In this document: positions 41,064 through 50,958 of the stretch, piece after piece | Position numbering within the stretch: position 1 is the first letter of the stretch | Layout of the letters: every line of letters begins with the position of its first letter | DNA from: Carnobacterium sp. CP1 | GTDB lineage: Bacteria; Bacillota; Bacilli; Lactobacillales; Carnobacteriaceae | Length of the DNA stretch: 64,000 bases | Direction: 5' to 3' | Assembly: GCF_001483965.1 (NCBI RefSeq) | Contig: NZ_CP010796.1 | Span: 2,525,501 to 2,589,500 of the forward strand | The notes under the pieces: generated by a model | What the model was told of the DNA's origin: nothing | The model's input: only the letters and a program-made list of their open reading frames with translations | Databases searched by the model: none | Program-made: the position numbers and the translations under genes

Positions 41064-42500
41064 TTGAGTTATCCTTGGAAAAACATGAGTCCAAAAGACG
41101 GATTCATGGTCCGACAAAATGCCTTGCTTTCGGATATGGATCAAAAAATCCTGACTTTTTTATATCAGCCTCTCATTGGGGCAACAGCTTATAGTTTGTA
41201 TATGACGTTATGGACCGAAATTGGGGAAGAATCTTATTGGAGCGAAGGGATTTTACATTCAGAATTGTTGACATTGCTGAATGTAGGCATCCCCGAACTC
41301 TATCAAGCAAGAATTAAATTAGAAGCTATCGGATTATTAAAAAGTTATCTTCAAACGGATCCAGAGAAGCTGTATGTTTATGAACTACTGGCACCTCAAT
41401 CTAGTGCGGTGTTTTTTAACGATGACTTGCTAAGTTTGCTTCTCTTTGAAACGATCGGAGAACGAAAATTTAGAAACCTAAGAAGCCGTTTTGTAGTGGC
41501 CCCTCTTAATAAAGAAAAATTTCAAGATGTTACAAAGTCGTTTTTAGATGTCTATCGTTTTGATGCAGAATTATTTAAACAAGAAAAAGCGTTATTGAAA
41601 GAACCAGTTGAATTAGTAGGGGCAACCCAGCCTGAGGGGCCGACGATTGATGCTCAAACATTTGACTTTAAGTTTTTTTATACAGGGCTAAACAGCCACT
41701 ATATCAATCGTTCGGCAATTACAAAAGATTTGGAAAAAACGATTTTAGTTTTGCATACGATGTATGGTATTAATGAATTGGCCATGCAGCGGTATATCTT
41801 AGAAGCTAGCGATATGGAAACAGGGAATATTGACGAACGAAAATTAAAAAATGTCGTCTACCATGATTATCACAAAAACAATCAAAAGAATGTTCAGTTG
41901 CAAGATGTGGTTGAAAAAGATATCCAAGTTGATCAAAAACAACAAAAAGTTCGTGAAAATGATTTGAAACAACAAGGTTTATCAGAAGATGAGATTAAAA
42001 TCATCGAAGTGAGCGAACAAATTAGTCCTTATGATTTTATGACTTCGATCAAAGATCAAAAAGGCGGTTATGTGACTAAAAATGAAGAATGGACATTAGA
42101 AGAGATCCTTCGAAAAGCTAATTTGCCTTCTTCTGTTGTCAATATTTTAATTCATTATATTCTCGTAGCTAGAGACAATCCTATTTTTGAAAAAGCTTTA
42201 GCTTATAAAATTTCAAATGACTGGGCCCAAAATAAAGTGTTTTCTCCCGAGATGGCTCTTCAAAAAGTTAAAAAAATGTATTCAGAAAATGCTGAAAAAC
42301 AACAAACAGTCAAAAAACAATATGGGAACCAAAGACAGACTAATTATGGGAAACCTGTAAAAACGAGAACAGAAACCCTGCCAGAATGGGCAAAAGAAGG
42401 AAATACAGCAAAAGCTGAACAGCCGATGAGCGAAGCTGAAAAACAAGCCTTTATGGAACGGCTGAAAAAAATCCAAAACTTTGGGAAAGAAGGTGACTAA
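41064..42500 (+). CDS. dnaB: Replication initiation and membrane attachment protein DnaB
   Basis: A 478-residue Firmicute primosome protein (not the helicase) that, with DnaD and DnaI, loads the replicative helicase at oriC and at stalled forks. The N-terminal winged-helix DDBH1 domain (residues ~20-130, LTFLYQPLIGATAYSLYMTLW) and the C-terminal DDBH2 domain (~320-410, LEEILRKANLPSSVVNILIHYI) are visible, with a charged linker and tail. Start is TTG 41064 after AAAGGTGTGA. It precedes dnaI by two bases, so translation is probably coupled. Confidence 0.93.
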   Translation: MSYPWKNMSPKDGFMVRQNALLSDMDQKILTFLYQPLIGATAYSLYMTLWTEIGEESYWSEGILHSELLTLLNVGIPELYQARIKLEAIGLLKSYLQTDPEKLYVYELLAPQSSAVFFNDDLLSLLLFETIGERKFRNLRSRFVVAPLNKEKFQDVTKSFLDVYRFDAELFKQEKALLKEPVELVGATQPEGPTIDAQTFDFKFFYTGLNSHYINRSAITKDLEKTILVLHTMYGINELAMQRYILEASDMETGNIDERKLKNVVYHDYHKNNQKNVQLQDVVEKDIQVDQKQQKVRENDLKQQGLSEDEIKIIEVSEQISPYDFMTSIKDQKGGYVTKNEEWTLEEILRKANLPSSVVNILIHYILVARDNPIFEKALAYKISNDWAQNKVFSPEMALQKVKKMYSENAEKQQTVKKQYGNQRQTNYGKPVKTRTETLPEWAKEGNTAKAEQPMSEAEKQAFMERLKKIQNFGKEGD

Positions 42501-42502
42501 AA

Positions 42503-43429
42503 ATGGAAGATATTGGCAAGAGTCTAACAAAAATGCTGAAAGAACGAAATTTATCTGATCAATATGAAAAACTGATCCAAGATGTACTAGACGATCCTGA
42601 TGTGCAACAGTTCATCGAAGAGAACCGAGGAAAATTGAGCAACGAAGCTATTGTGAAAAGTTATGCCAAGCTTTATGAATTTGTAAATGAAAAGAAAAAG
42701 TACCAAGAAAAAACCGGGATGATGGCTCCTGGATATCACCCTCAACTAGTGATGAATTATTATTTTATTGACGTCACTTATGTCCCCACAGCTGAATTGA
42801 TCGCAAAACAAAAAGAACAGGCTATTAAAAGTCGGATTCATTCCATGGATATGCCTAAAGACGTCAGAACAGCGACATTTGAACGGTTTCATCTAACCGA
42901 TGAACGAGCTGTCGCCATCACCGCTGCATATGATTTTATTGCAGACTATTTAGACGATCCGAAAGCTTTTCATCAAGGATTGTATTTACAAGGAGCATTT
43001 GGTGTTGGCAAATCATTTTTGTTGGGGGCTATTGCTCATGAGCTGGCTGAAAAAGGATACCCTTCTACACTGATGCATTTTCCTTCTTTCGCAGTAGAAA
43101 TGAAACAAGCCATTGGCCAGAATACGACCGGAGAAAAATTAGAAGCTGTAAAAAAAGCTCCTATTTTAATGTTGGATGATATAGGTGCTGATTCAATGTC
43201 TAGTTGGATTAGAGACGATGTCTTAGGTGTCATTTTGCAGTACCGTATGCAAGAACAATTGCCAACGTTTTTTTCTTCCAATTTTGATATGAAACAATTG
43301 GGTGAAGAGCATTTGCGAATGACGCAACGGGGAGAAGATGAACCATTAAAAGCTCAACGGATCATGGAACGTGTTCGATATTTATCTAAAGAAATCAAAA
43401 TGATCGGTGAAAACCGCAGATTATCTTAA
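42503..43429 (+). CDS. dnaI: Primosomal helicase loader DnaI
   Basis: A 308-residue AAA+ ATPase that loads the DnaC-type helicase ring. The N-terminal ~100 residues are the helicase-binding domain. The Walker A is GAFGVGKSFLLG (about 161-172), Walker B is APILMLDDIGAD, and sensor 1 is in LPTFFSSNFD. Unlike Bacillus DnaI, no obvious cysteine-based zinc-binding module appears in the N-terminal domain. It follows dnaB by two bases. The thrS T-box region begins about 60 bp downstream. Confidence 0.94.
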   Translation: MEDIGKSLTKMLKERNLSDQYEKLIQDVLDDPDVQQFIEENRGKLSNEAIVKSYAKLYEFVNEKKKYQEKTGMMAPGYHPQLVMNYYFIDVTYVPTAELIAKQKEQAIKSRIHSMDMPKDVRTATFERFHLTDERAVAITAAYDFIADYLDDPKAFHQGLYLQGAFGVGKSFLLGAIAHELAEKGYPSTLMHFPSFAVEMKQAIGQNTTGEKLEAVKKAPILMLDDIGADSMSSWIRDDVLGVILQYRMQEQLPTFFSSNFDMKQLGEEHLRMTQRGEDEPLKAQRIMERVRYLSKEIKMIGENRRLS

Positions 43430-43486
43430 CTCCATACCAATAAACGATGAAATGAAGAGCGGCATGATCATTTAATGAAACTTTAC

Positions 43487-43515
43487 TTGAATTTATCCTG
43501 AAAGAATGGTTTAAT
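43487..43515 (+). promoter_or_regulatory. Promoter of the thrS T-box transcript
   Basis: TTGAAT, 17 bases, TTTAAT, shortly before the T-box leader. Confidence 0.5.
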
Positions 43516-43524
43516 TACATCAAT

Positions 43525-43793
43525 AGATAAAATCTTTGAGAAAGACACCGAGATAAGAAAGCAATTTTTTAAGAGAGGGAAACAACTGCTGCAAGTTTCC
43601 TAAAATTGATCTTATGTTGACCCCTTTCGAGTGCCGCTGTGAACCGTTAAGTATTAGCAGCCGGTCGTTTAGCCAACGTTACCAGCTTAGAGAGAATTCC
43701 TGTTGATTGTGAATGGGGGATTCTAAATCTGGGTGGAACCACGAATTTTACGTCCCTTTTATGTTAGGTAACTAGCATAGAAGGGGCTTTTTT
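43525..43793 (+). promoter_or_regulatory. T-box leader (threonine) of thrS
   Basis: The conserved antiterminator sequence GGGTGGAACCACG is at 43731-43743. It is followed by a terminator whose arms start CCCTTTTATG (43754) and GCATAGAAGGGG and end in six T (43788-43793). The upstream part folds into the long stem I; an ACC threonine codon at 43643-43645 in GTGAACCG is the likely specifier, though I could not fold it. Uncharged tRNA-Thr should allow read-through into thrS. Confidence 0.9.
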
Positions 43794-43857
43794 ATTTGGT
43801 CACAGCTTGAAAGGCTTTTTTGATAGAAAAAAATTTGAATCATTGGAGGAATGAAAC

Positions 43858-45795
43858 ATGTCAGAAATCAATATTACTTTGCCGGATGGCGCTGTAAAAA
43901 AATTTGCAGCAGGTTCGACAACAAAAGATATTGCTGAAAGCATCAGCAAAAGCTTAGCTAAAAAAGCATTAGCAGGGAAGTTCAATGGAGAATTGGTAGA
44001 CTACACTCGACCGTTAGAAGCAGATGGTTCACTTGAAATCATCACACCGGATCATGAAGATGCGTTACAGATTTTACGCCATTCAAGTGCTCATTTAATG
44101 GCAAATGCGTTACGTCGTTTATATCCTGAAATCAAATTTGGTGTAGGTCCTGCTATTGAAAGCGGCTTTTATTATGATACAGATACAGAAATGCCGATTA
44201 CGGAAGAAGATTTACCGCTTATCGAAGCTAAAATGATGGAAATCGTGAAAGAAAATAATCCTATTGTCCGCAAAGAAGTTACACGTGCGGAAGCTCTTGA
44301 GTTATTTAAGGAAGATCCTTATAAAGTCGAATTGATCACTGAACTGCCAGAAGATGAAACGATCACAGTTTACGATCAAGGAGATTTTGTGGATTTATGC
44401 CGCGGCGTCCATGTTCCGTCAACTGGACGGATCCAAGTCTTTAAATTGCTTTCGCTTGCTGGAGCTTATTGGCGAGGAAATTCAGACAATAAAATGATGC
44501 AACGGATCTATGGGACAGCTTTCTTTGATAAAAAAGACTTGAAAGAGTTTATCAAAATGCGTGAAGAAGCTAAACTGCGCGATCATCGTAAATTAGGAAA
44601 AGAATTAGACTTATTTATGATCAGTCCTGAAGTTGGGCAAGGGTTACCATTCTGGTTACCAAAAGGGGCAACCATTCGCCGGACAATAGAACGGTATATC
44701 GTTGACCGTGAATTGAGTTTAGGGTACCAACACGTTTATACTCCGATCATGGCCGATGTTGAATTTTATAAAACATCTGGACACTGGGATCACTATCATG
44801 AAGACATGTTCCCGCCAATGGATATGGGAGATGGCGAAATGCTCGTCTTGCGCCCAATGAATTGCCCGCACCATATGATGGTTTATAAAAATGACCTGCA
44901 CAGTTACCGTGAATTGCCAATTCGAATTGCTGAATTAGGTCAAATGCATCGGTATGAAAAAAGTGGAGCTCTTTCAGGATTGCAACGCGTTCGTGAAATG
45001 ACTTTAAATGATGGGCATACGTTTGTTCGTCCAGATCAAATCTTAGAAGAATTCAAACGCACAATGGAATTGTTGTTAGCTGTTTATGCAGACTTTAATA
45101 TCACAGATTATCGTTTCCGTTTGAGTTATCGGGATCCTAAAAACACAGATAAATATTTTGATGATGACGCAATGTGGGAAAAAGCTCAAACGATGCTTAA
45201 AGCAGCGATGGATGAGATGGGACTGGAATACTTTGAAGCCGAAGGAGAAGCAGCTTTTTATGGTCCAAAACTAGATGTTTTAGTGAAGACAGCCATTGGA
45301 ATTGAAGAAACTCTCTCTACCGTTCAATTGGACTTCCTGTTGCCAGAGCGTTTTGATCTAACTTATGTTGGAGAAGATGGTGAAAATACTCATCGCCCAG
45401 TCGTTATTCATCGCGGAATCGTTTCTACAATGGAACGTTTCGTTGCCTACTTGATTGAAGAGTACAAAGGGGCATTCCCAACGTGGTTAGCGCCAGTGCA
45501 AGCTACGATTATTCCGGTAAACCTTGAGATGCATGCAGATTATGCTTATGAACTGAAAGAAAAAATGGCAGCAATCGGTATGCGCGTGGAAGTAGATGAC
45601 CGGAATGAAAAAATGGGATATAAAATTAGAGCGTCACAAACACAAAAGATACCGTATCAATTGGTATTGGGAGATAATGAAGTAGCTGAATCAAGTGTCG
45701 CTGTCCGGAAGTATGGCGAAAAAGAAACAGAAATAATGCCAGTTTCTGAATTTTTAGAAGCCGTAAAAAAAGAAATTGAAAATTTTAGCCGTTAA
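43858..45795 (+). CDS. thrS: Threonyl-tRNA synthetase
   Basis: A 645-residue class II synthetase. Domains in order: TGS (1-62, [21 protein letters not shown]), the editing/SAD domain (~65-225, with [16 protein letters not shown]), the catalytic core (~240-535, with class II motif 2 and the zinc ligand Cys in [11 protein letters not shown]), and the C-terminal anticodon-binding domain. ATG 43858 follows TTGGAGG. It is monocistronic behind a T-box that should raise expression when threonine is scarce. It is followed by the infC leader. Confidence 0.97.
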   Translation: MSEINITLPDGAVKKFAAGSTTKDIAESISKSLAKKALAGKFNGELVDYTRPLEADGSLEIITPDHEDALQILRHSSAHLMANALRRLYPEIKFGVGPAIESGFYYDTDTEMPITEEDLPLIEAKMMEIVKENNPIVRKEVTRAEALELFKEDPYKVELITELPEDETITVYDQGDFVDLCRGVHVPSTGRIQVFKLLSLAGAYWRGNSDNKMMQRIYGTAFFDKKDLKEFIKMREEAKLRDHRKLGKELDLFMISPEVGQGLPFWLPKGATIRRTIERYIVDRELSLGYQHVYTPIMADVEFYKTSGHWDHYHEDMFPPMDMGDGEMLVLRPMNCPHHMMVYKNDLHSYRELPIRIAELGQMHRYEKSGALSGLQRVREMTLNDGHTFVRPDQILEEFKRTMELLLAVYADFNITDYRFRLSYRDPKNTDKYFDDDAMWEKAQTMLKAAMDEMGLEYFEAEGEAAFYGPKLDVLVKTAIGIEETLSTVQLDFLLPERFDLTYVGEDGENTHRPVVIHRGIVSTMERFVAYLIEEYKGAFPTWLAPVQATIIPVNLEMHADYAYELKEKMAAIGMRVEVDDRNEKMGYKIRASQTQKIPYQLVLGDNEVAESSVAVRKYGEKETEIMPVSEFLEAVKKEIENFSR

Positions 45796-45798
45796 CAG

Positions 45799-46000
45799 TT
45801 TACAAAGATAAATAATCATGGTATGATATATAAGTTGAGAAAACAAAGCAGGAGCCCTCGCTTCTCGCCTTAGTTGACTAAAAGTCTCTGGGCTAGATAT
45901 AAACGATGATGACTTACGCACGGCGTAAGTTGGAAATTATTTATAGGCGGGTTCATAGTGAACTCGTCTATTTTTTTCTGCTGTTCTTTCTCTCAAATCT
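45799..46000 (+). promoter_or_regulatory. L20-type autoregulatory leader of infC-rpmI-rplT
   Basis: Promoter TTTACA (45799), 17 bases, TATGAT (45822-45827), then a structured leader. It contains a perfect hairpin ACTTACGC/GCGTAAGT (45912-45930) and a terminator (arms 45943-45955 and 45959-45971, then T6). In Bacillus this leader binds ribosomal protein L20, which stops transcription when L20 is in excess. Position and terminator fit; the L20-binding fold was not modelled. Confidence 0.75.
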
Positions 46001-46017
46001 AATGGAGGTGTATGACC

Positions 46018-46533
46018 ATAGCAAAAGATATGATGGTAAATGACGGCATTCGTGCACGTGAATTGCGCGTTATAGGTAGCGAAGGCGAACAACTTGGTCT
46101 TAAAACCAAAAGTGAAGCCTTGTCAATTGCAGAAGCAGCAAACTTAGACTTAGTTTTAGTAGCGCCCACAGCAAAACCACCCGTAGCACGAATCATGGAT
46201 TACGGCAAATTCCGTTTTGAGCAACAGAAAAAAGAACGTGAAGCTCGTAAAAACCAAAAAGTCGTCGGACTGAAAGAAGTCCGTCTGAGTCCTACAATTG
46301 ACTTAAATGACTTTAACACGAAATTACGTAATGCTCGTAAGTTCCTTGAAAAAGGCGATAAAGTTAAAGCATCAATTCGATTTAAAGGTCGTGCCATTAC
46401 TCATAAAGAGATTGGTAAGAAAGTTTTAGATCGGTTAGCATTAGAAACTGCTGATATCGCTAGTATCGAATCAGCTGCTAAAATGGATGGACGTAGTATG
46501 TTCTTGATTTTAGCGCCAAAAACTGAAAAGTAA
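46018..46533 (+). CDS. infC: Translation initiation factor IF-3 (probable AUA start)
   Basis: A 171-residue factor that keeps 30S subunits free and checks start codons. The N domain begins [19 protein letters not shown]; the linker has [15 protein letters not shown] and the C domain [10 protein letters not shown]-like and [13 protein letters not shown] segments. GGAGG at 46004-46008 is only 3 bases from ATG 46012 but 9 from ATA 46018, the ideal spacing. infC genes are known for rare starts (AUU in E. coli and Bacillus) because IF-3 discriminates against them and so autoregulates. ATA 46018 is therefore my choice; ATG 46012 would add two residues. It lies in infC-rpmI-rplT. Confidence 0.93.
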   Translation: MAKDMMVNDGIRARELRVIGSEGEQLGLKTKSEALSIAEAANLDLVLVAPTAKPPVARIMDYGKFRFEQQKKEREARKNQKVVGLKEVRLSPTIDLNDFNTKLRNARKFLEKGDKVKASIRFKGRAITHKEIGKKVLDRLALETADIASIESAAKMDGRSMFLILAPKTEK

Positions 46534-46558
46534 GAAGACTTTGAGGAGGAAAAATTAA

Positions 46559-46759
46559 ATGCCAAAACAAAAAACACACCGTGGTTCAGCTAAACGTTTT
46601 AAAAGAACAGGCGGCGGCGGATTAAAACGTCACCATGCTAAAACAAGCCATATGTTCGCTAACAAATCTCAAAAACAAAAACGTAAATTACGTAAAGCAG
46701 GAATGGTATCAACTGGTGATTACAAACGTATTCGCCAAATGTTATCTCAATGGAAATAA
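46559..46759 (+). CDS. rpmI: 50S ribosomal protein L35
   Basis: A 66-residue, very basic ribosomal protein. The start [18 protein letters not shown] and the [20 protein letters not shown] stretch are typical. GAGGAGG precedes ATG 46559. It is the middle gene of infC-rpmI-rplT. Confidence 0.97.
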   Translation: MPKQKTHRGSAKRFKRTGGGGLKRHHAKTSHMFANKSQKQKRKLRKAGMVSTGDYKRIRQMLSQWK

Positions 46760-46860
46760 TTCCTGATAAAGTTTAGTTCATTCGTTAACTTAACATAGCC
46801 TTAAAACATTATTGAAAAGAGTTTTCTTAGAAAGAAAACATCTTAGAGGAGGAAATTAAT

Positions 46861-47220
46861 ATGCCACGTGTAAAAGGTGGAACGGTTACTCGTAAACGTC
46901 ACAAAAAAATATTAAAATTAGCAAAAGGGTATTATGGTTCTAAACATACTTTATTCAAAGTATCTAAACAAGCTGTTATGAAATCATATCAATACGCTTA
47001 TAGAGATCGTCGTCAAAAGAAACGCGATTTCCGTAAACTATGGATTGCACGTATCAATGCAGCTGCTCGCATGAACAACATGAGTTACAGCACATTTATG
47101 CATGGTCTTAAATTAGCTGAAATTGATATCAACCGTAAAATGCTAGCTGATATTGCTGTTACAGATGCAGCAGCATTCACAGCATTAACCGAACAAGCTA
47201 AAACTGCTTTAGGAAAATAA
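46861..47220 (+). CDS. rplT: 50S ribosomal protein L20
   Basis: A 119-residue early-assembling 23S rRNA binder and the likely feedback regulator of this operon through the leader upstream of infC. The N-terminus [20 protein letters not shown] and the [17 protein letters not shown] stretch are signature L20 sequence. AGGAGG precedes ATG 46861. A hairpin terminator follows; an ISL3-family element is inserted 11 bp beyond it. Confidence 0.98.
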   Translation: MPRVKGGTVTRKRHKKILKLAKGYYGSKHTLFKVSKQAVMKSYQYAYRDRRQKKRDFRKLWIARINAAARMNNMSYSTFMHGLKLAEIDINRKMLADIAVTDAAAFTALTEQAKTALGK

Positions 47221-47267
47221 TGCTCTAAAAGCTGATTTTTTTACCCTTACTTATAAAAGGCGTAATG

Positions 47268-47317
47268 AAAAAACTCTCGAAAATGGATGTTATCATCTGT
47301 TTTTGAGAGTTTTTTTG
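47268..47317 (+). terminator. Terminator after rplT
   Basis: AACTCTC pairs with GAGAGTT, with inner AAA/TTT and GATG/CATC stems, ending in T7. Confidence 0.85.
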
Positions 47318-47328
47318 TACTTTAAATG

Positions 47329-48853
47329 GTTCTACGTCAACTGACGTTGGTAAAGAATTTTAGTCCCTTATTTAATTAAAAAAACTTGAACACTTTTCAT
47401 GGTAGGCGTTATGCTGCTATGAAAAGTGTTTTTTCGTTCTGTTTAATAGCCGCTGGTTTCATATTAAAATGCAGAAGAATACGATTTTTATAGTTCACGA
47501 AGTTTCGGTAGCCGTAGGCCACACGGTTAAGAACTTTGATCTTATTGTTGATTCCTTCAATTTTTCCGTTTGAATACTTATAGGTAACGGTATTTTTTAT
47601 GTGCTTCGTATGTTTTTTCAATGTTTTGAGGCTCGTCTTCATTGGTTTTGAAATAAGTGGATAATCTTTTTCTAAAATCTTTACTAGCTCATCATAGTCA
47701 TTCTCTTCAAGAGCCTTTAGAATCGTTTGATACACCTCATAAGTCTCTTTCAGAACGGTGTTGTAGCCCAACAGTTCGTCGACGATCGCTGATTCTAAGC
47801 GTAGACCAAATAAAGCATAATAAGTATAGGTTGTATAAGACAGTTCAGATTCTTTCTTTAAGATTTTTTTCCAAAACCGTTTTAATCGACGGTACTTTTT
47901 CATATCTTCTCCATTTGAGGTATGAAATTGATTCATAACCGTTATCCTTGTACGATTCAGTGAACGATTAATCAGCTGGACAATATGAAAACGATCAATA
48001 ATGATCTTGGCGTTTGGAAAAAGAATGGGAATAAAATTGACGTAACCAGCGTTCATATCGACTGTAATGGTTTCTACTTTTTTTCTAGCCTTTAGGCTAT
48101 ACCGTGAAAGGAAATGGTCTTTTATTGTTCGACTGTCTCGAGAAGGCAAGATATCAATGATCGTTCCTTTTTCGGCATCAATGTATTCAAAAGCCATTGT
48201 GCTATTGGCGTACTTAAACTCGTCAAACGAAAGATGTTTAGGAAGCCAGAAGTAATGCGGTTTGTAATTCTTAGCTTGCTCGTTAATAACGCGCTGCGTC
48301 GTTGCTGAAGAAACTCCCGTTTGACTAGAGATATCTTTTATAGATTGAGCCATAGACGATTTATCTAAAATTTGTGCTTTTACATGATTTGAAATAAAAC
48401 AATTTTCTTTCAATAGAGGCGTTTTCGCAGTAAATGTAGCCTCGCATTCTTTGCACATGAATCGCTGCTTTTTAAGCAGTAAATAGGTGGGATGAATACC
48501 ACTCATGGGTAAAGTAATGCGCGAGGTCTGTGTTCCGTTACAGTAGATGGTATACTGCTCGTTTGGTGTATGGCACTTCATACATTCCTGCGGAATGTAA
48601 GTCAATCGTCCTTTAATAAATTTACATTTTTTTCCTTTGAATTGACCGTATTCTACGCAATCCTCTTCAAAAACAATGTTTTTGTCTTGTATATCTAGTA
48701 CTTTTCGCATATCATTTGATGTAGGCAAGTGAGTTCTCTCCTTTGAATGAGTTGTGGTGACTTTAATTCTACAGGAGAACTCACTTGTTTTCTATTTTCA
48801 CGAAAAAAGACGTTAGTAAGTTTTCACTCACCAACGTCAAATATTGTACAACC
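47329..48853 (-). mobile_element. ISL3-family insertion sequence, copy 1
   Basis: A 1525-bp element with imperfect terminal inverted repeats (GGTTCTAC...ACGTTGGT on the left; the complement of ACCAACGTC...GTACAACC on the right). It is flanked by the 8-bp target duplication CTTTAAAT (47321-47328 and 48854-48861), as expected for ISL3. One intact transposase gene fills it. A hairpin inside the left end (AACACTTTTCAT/ATGAAAAGTGTT) can stop transcription in both directions. Confidence 0.95.
47409..48728 (-). CDS. ISL3-family transposase (copy 1)
   Basis: A 439-residue transposase. The N-terminal zinc-finger cysteines (CMKC and CKEC, about residues 50-96) and an HTH (SIKDISSQTGVSSATTQRVI) bind the ends. 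The DDE catalytic core shows TVDMNAGYVNF, AKIIIDRFHIVQLIN and, near the end, GKIEGINNKIKVLNR carrying the glutamate. Start is TTG 48728 after an AAGGAGAG ribosome site. No frameshift is seen. It differs from copy 2 at 27 of 439 residues, and its C-terminus is four residues shorter (stop after AA instead of AAQWLP). Confidence 0.93.
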   Translation of the reverse strand: MPTSNDMRKVLDIQDKNIVFEEDCVEYGQFKGKKCKFIKGRLTYIPQECMKCHTPNEQYTIYCNGTQTSRITLPMSGIHPTYLLLKKQRFMCKECEATFTAKTPLLKENCFISNHVKAQILDKSSMAQSIKDISSQTGVSSATTQRVINEQAKNYKPHYFWLPKHLSFDEFKYANSTMAFEYIDAEKGTIIDILPSRDSRTIKDHFLSRYSLKARKKVETITVDMNAGYVNFIPILFPNAKIIIDRFHIVQLINRSLNRTRITVMNQFHTSNGEDMKKYRRLKRFWKKILKKESELSYTTYTYYALFGLRLESAIVDELLGYNTVLKETYEVYQTILKALEENDYDELVKILEKDYPLISKPMKTSLKTLKKHTKHIKNTVTYKYSNGKIEGINNKIKVLNRVAYGYRNFVNYKNRILLHFNMKPAAIKQNEKTLFIAA

Positions 48854-48980
48854 CTTTAAATTAGAAGAACCAAAAACACTGCCTATTTTGGTTTCCAGTA
48901 TACTTAATGAACTTTGGTACGATTATTAGTGAGAAAAAGCCATAAAATAATGATTTGCTTAACAAATTTTAATTTTGTGA

Positions 48981-49009
48981 TTGATTATATGATAATAAGA
49001 TGATAATAT
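48981..49009 (+). promoter_or_regulatory. Probable promoter of oppA1
   Basis: TTGATT, 17 bases, TAATAT, about 70 bp before the oppA1 start. The interval 48862-48980 holds nothing else recognisable. Confidence 0.5.
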
Positions 49010-49080
49010 AGTTTGAGTAAGCTAACGTTAATTTCATAACAAAAATTAATATAGCAATAAACAAACAGGGGGAATACAAT

Positions 49081-50766
49081 ATGCAAAAAAATAAATTTTT
49101 AAGTTTGCTAGGAATCACAGCTACTTCAGCTTTGGTATTAGCGGCTTGTGGTGGAAGCGGTAACTCAGGTGGCGATTCAGCGTCTTCAACTGCATCGGAT
49201 GCAGGATTAGACAAGGAGCAAGTATTGAATCTGATAGAAAGCGGCGAAATCCCTACAATGGACTCGGTTCTAAATACAGATGTTGTCGGCGGAAACGTAA
49301 TGAACAATGTTTTTGAAGGACTTTACCGTCAAGGACTAGATGGCAAGCTTGTTTTAGGTATGGCTGAAGCTGAACCAGAAACGAGTGAGGATAAGTTAAC
49401 GTATACTTTCAAAATCAGAGAAGATGCTAACTGGTCTAATGGAGACCCTGTTACTGCAAATGACTTTGTGTACGCATGGCAGCGTTTGGCAGATCCAGAT
49501 GAGGCAGCTTCTTATAACTACATGATTCAAGACATCGTTGAAAACGCAACAGAAATCATCAATGGTGAAATGGAACCAAGCGAATTGGGTGTTACAGCCA
49601 TTGATGATAAGACGCTAGAAATCAAATTGGTTCGTGCCGTTCCTTACTTTAAAGATTTATTGACATTGCCGATGTATTACCCGCAAAATCAAGATTATGT
49701 AGAAGAGTTAGGCGATAAATTTGCTTCGAACAGCGACAATTTGATTTATAACGGTCCATTCACATTAACCGAATGGGACGGAACCGGCTTAAGCTGGGTA
49801 TACCAAAAGAATGAAGACTATTGGGATGCAGATACCGTTAAGTTAGATACCATCAATTTTGACGTAGTGAAAGAAACTTCGACAGCATTAAACTTGTATG
49901 AAACAGGCAGTATTGATCGTATGAGATTAACTGGTGAATATGTACAAACCAAACAAGATGATGCTGATTTGAAATCAGAACCAACTTCTTCTGTATTCTA
50001 CTTTAAATTCAACCAAGAACGAAATGGCGAAACAACGGATCTAGCCAATGAAAATATTCGTAAAGGGATTGCTATGGCTTTTGATAAAGAAGCTTATGCT
50101 AAGACAGTATTACAAAATGGTTCATTGCCAGCTGATGGTTTAGTACCACAGGGTTTAGCCGTTGATCCAGCTACTGGTGAAGATTTCCGCGACCAAAATG
50201 GCGACTTGTTGACTTTTAATGTTGAAGAAGCTCAAAAATACTTTGCAGCTGGTTTGAAAGAATTAGGAAAAGACAGTCTAACGCTTGAGATTCTTGGAGA
50301 TGACGGCGAAAATGCTAAAAAATCACTAGAATTTATGCAGGGTCAATTGACTCAAAACTTGCCTGATCTAGACATCAAGTTACGGAATGTACCGTTTAAA
50401 GTACGTCTAGAAGCTGATACAAATCAAGATTACGACATTGAAATGTCTGGTTGGGGAGCTGACTACGCAGATCCAATCAACTTCTTAGAATTATTTGCTT
50501 CAGACAATGGAAACAACAAATCAAGCTATGCTAATGATGACTATGATGCTTTGATTAAGAGCTCATTAAGTGAAGTAGATGACTTAGAAAAACGCTGGAC
50601 TGGTATGTTAGATGCTGAAAAAACCCTAATGGATACAGCAGGAATCGCACCAATTTACCAACGTTACAACGCAGTTTTAGAAAAACCATATGTTAAAGAT
50701 ATTGCTGCTCATTTAGTTGGAGCGGAGTACTCATACAAATGGGCTTATGTAGACGGTAAAGAATAA
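49081..50766 (+). CDS. oppA: Peptide ABC transporter substrate-binding lipoprotein OppA (paralogue 1)
   Basis: A 561-residue extracellular peptide receptor (SBP_bac_5 family). The lipoprotein signal MQKNKFLSLLGITATSALVL ends at AAC with lipidated Cys23, followed by a Gly/Ser-rich linker. Family hallmarks include YTFKIREDANWSNGDPVTAND, DFVYAWQRLADP and WGADYADPINFLELF. It should deliver oligopeptides to OppBCDF, whose genes lie at 60656-64000. Its own promoter and terminator flank it. The next gene is a close paralogue. Confidence 0.95.
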   Translation: MQKNKFLSLLGITATSALVLAACGGSGNSGGDSASSTASDAGLDKEQVLNLIESGEIPTMDSVLNTDVVGGNVMNNVFEGLYRQGLDGKLVLGMAEAEPETSEDKLTYTFKIREDANWSNGDPVTANDFVYAWQRLADPDEAASYNYMIQDIVENATEIINGEMEPSELGVTAIDDKTLEIKLVRAVPYFKDLLTLPMYYPQNQDYVEELGDKFASNSDNLIYNGPFTLTEWDGTGLSWVYQKNEDYWDADTVKLDTINFDVVKETSTALNLYETGSIDRMRLTGEYVQTKQDDADLKSEPTSSVFYFKFNQERNGETTDLANENIRKGIAMAFDKEAYAKTVLQNGSLPADGLVPQGLAVDPATGEDFRDQNGDLLTFNVEEAQKYFAAGLKELGKDSLTLEILGDDGENAKKSLEFMQGQLTQNLPDLDIKLRNVPFKVRLEADTNQDYDIEMSGWGADYADPINFLELFASDNGNNKSSYANDDYDALIKSSLSEVDDLEKRWTGMLDAEKTLMDTAGIAPIYQRYNAVLEKPYVKDIAAHLVGAEYSYKWAYVDGKE

Positions 50767-50782
50767 TCTATGCTCCATCAAG

Positions 50783-50817
50783 AAAGAAGCGAAGTATGTT
50801 TTCGCTTCTTTTTTTTG
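50783..50817 (+). terminator. Terminator after oppA1
   Basis: AAGAAGCGAA pairs with TTCGCTTCTT, then a T run. Confidence 0.85.
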
Positions 50818-50958
50818 CCTAATTATGTGAATGACTTAAAAGCTCCATTAGAGTAGGGTGATGGCGGATTGCGACTGTTTTTCCATAATGATAGAATCGA
50901 CTATGTTAGTTATATGCAATTCTAAATGAAAGTCGATTTATTACGAGGAGGAACAAGA

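Noticed and set aside
47329-48853. Copy 1 of the IS as a degenerate remnant
   Set aside because: The element has the same length as copy 2, and its transposase frame is open throughout with intact catalytic residues. Only the last four residues are lost.
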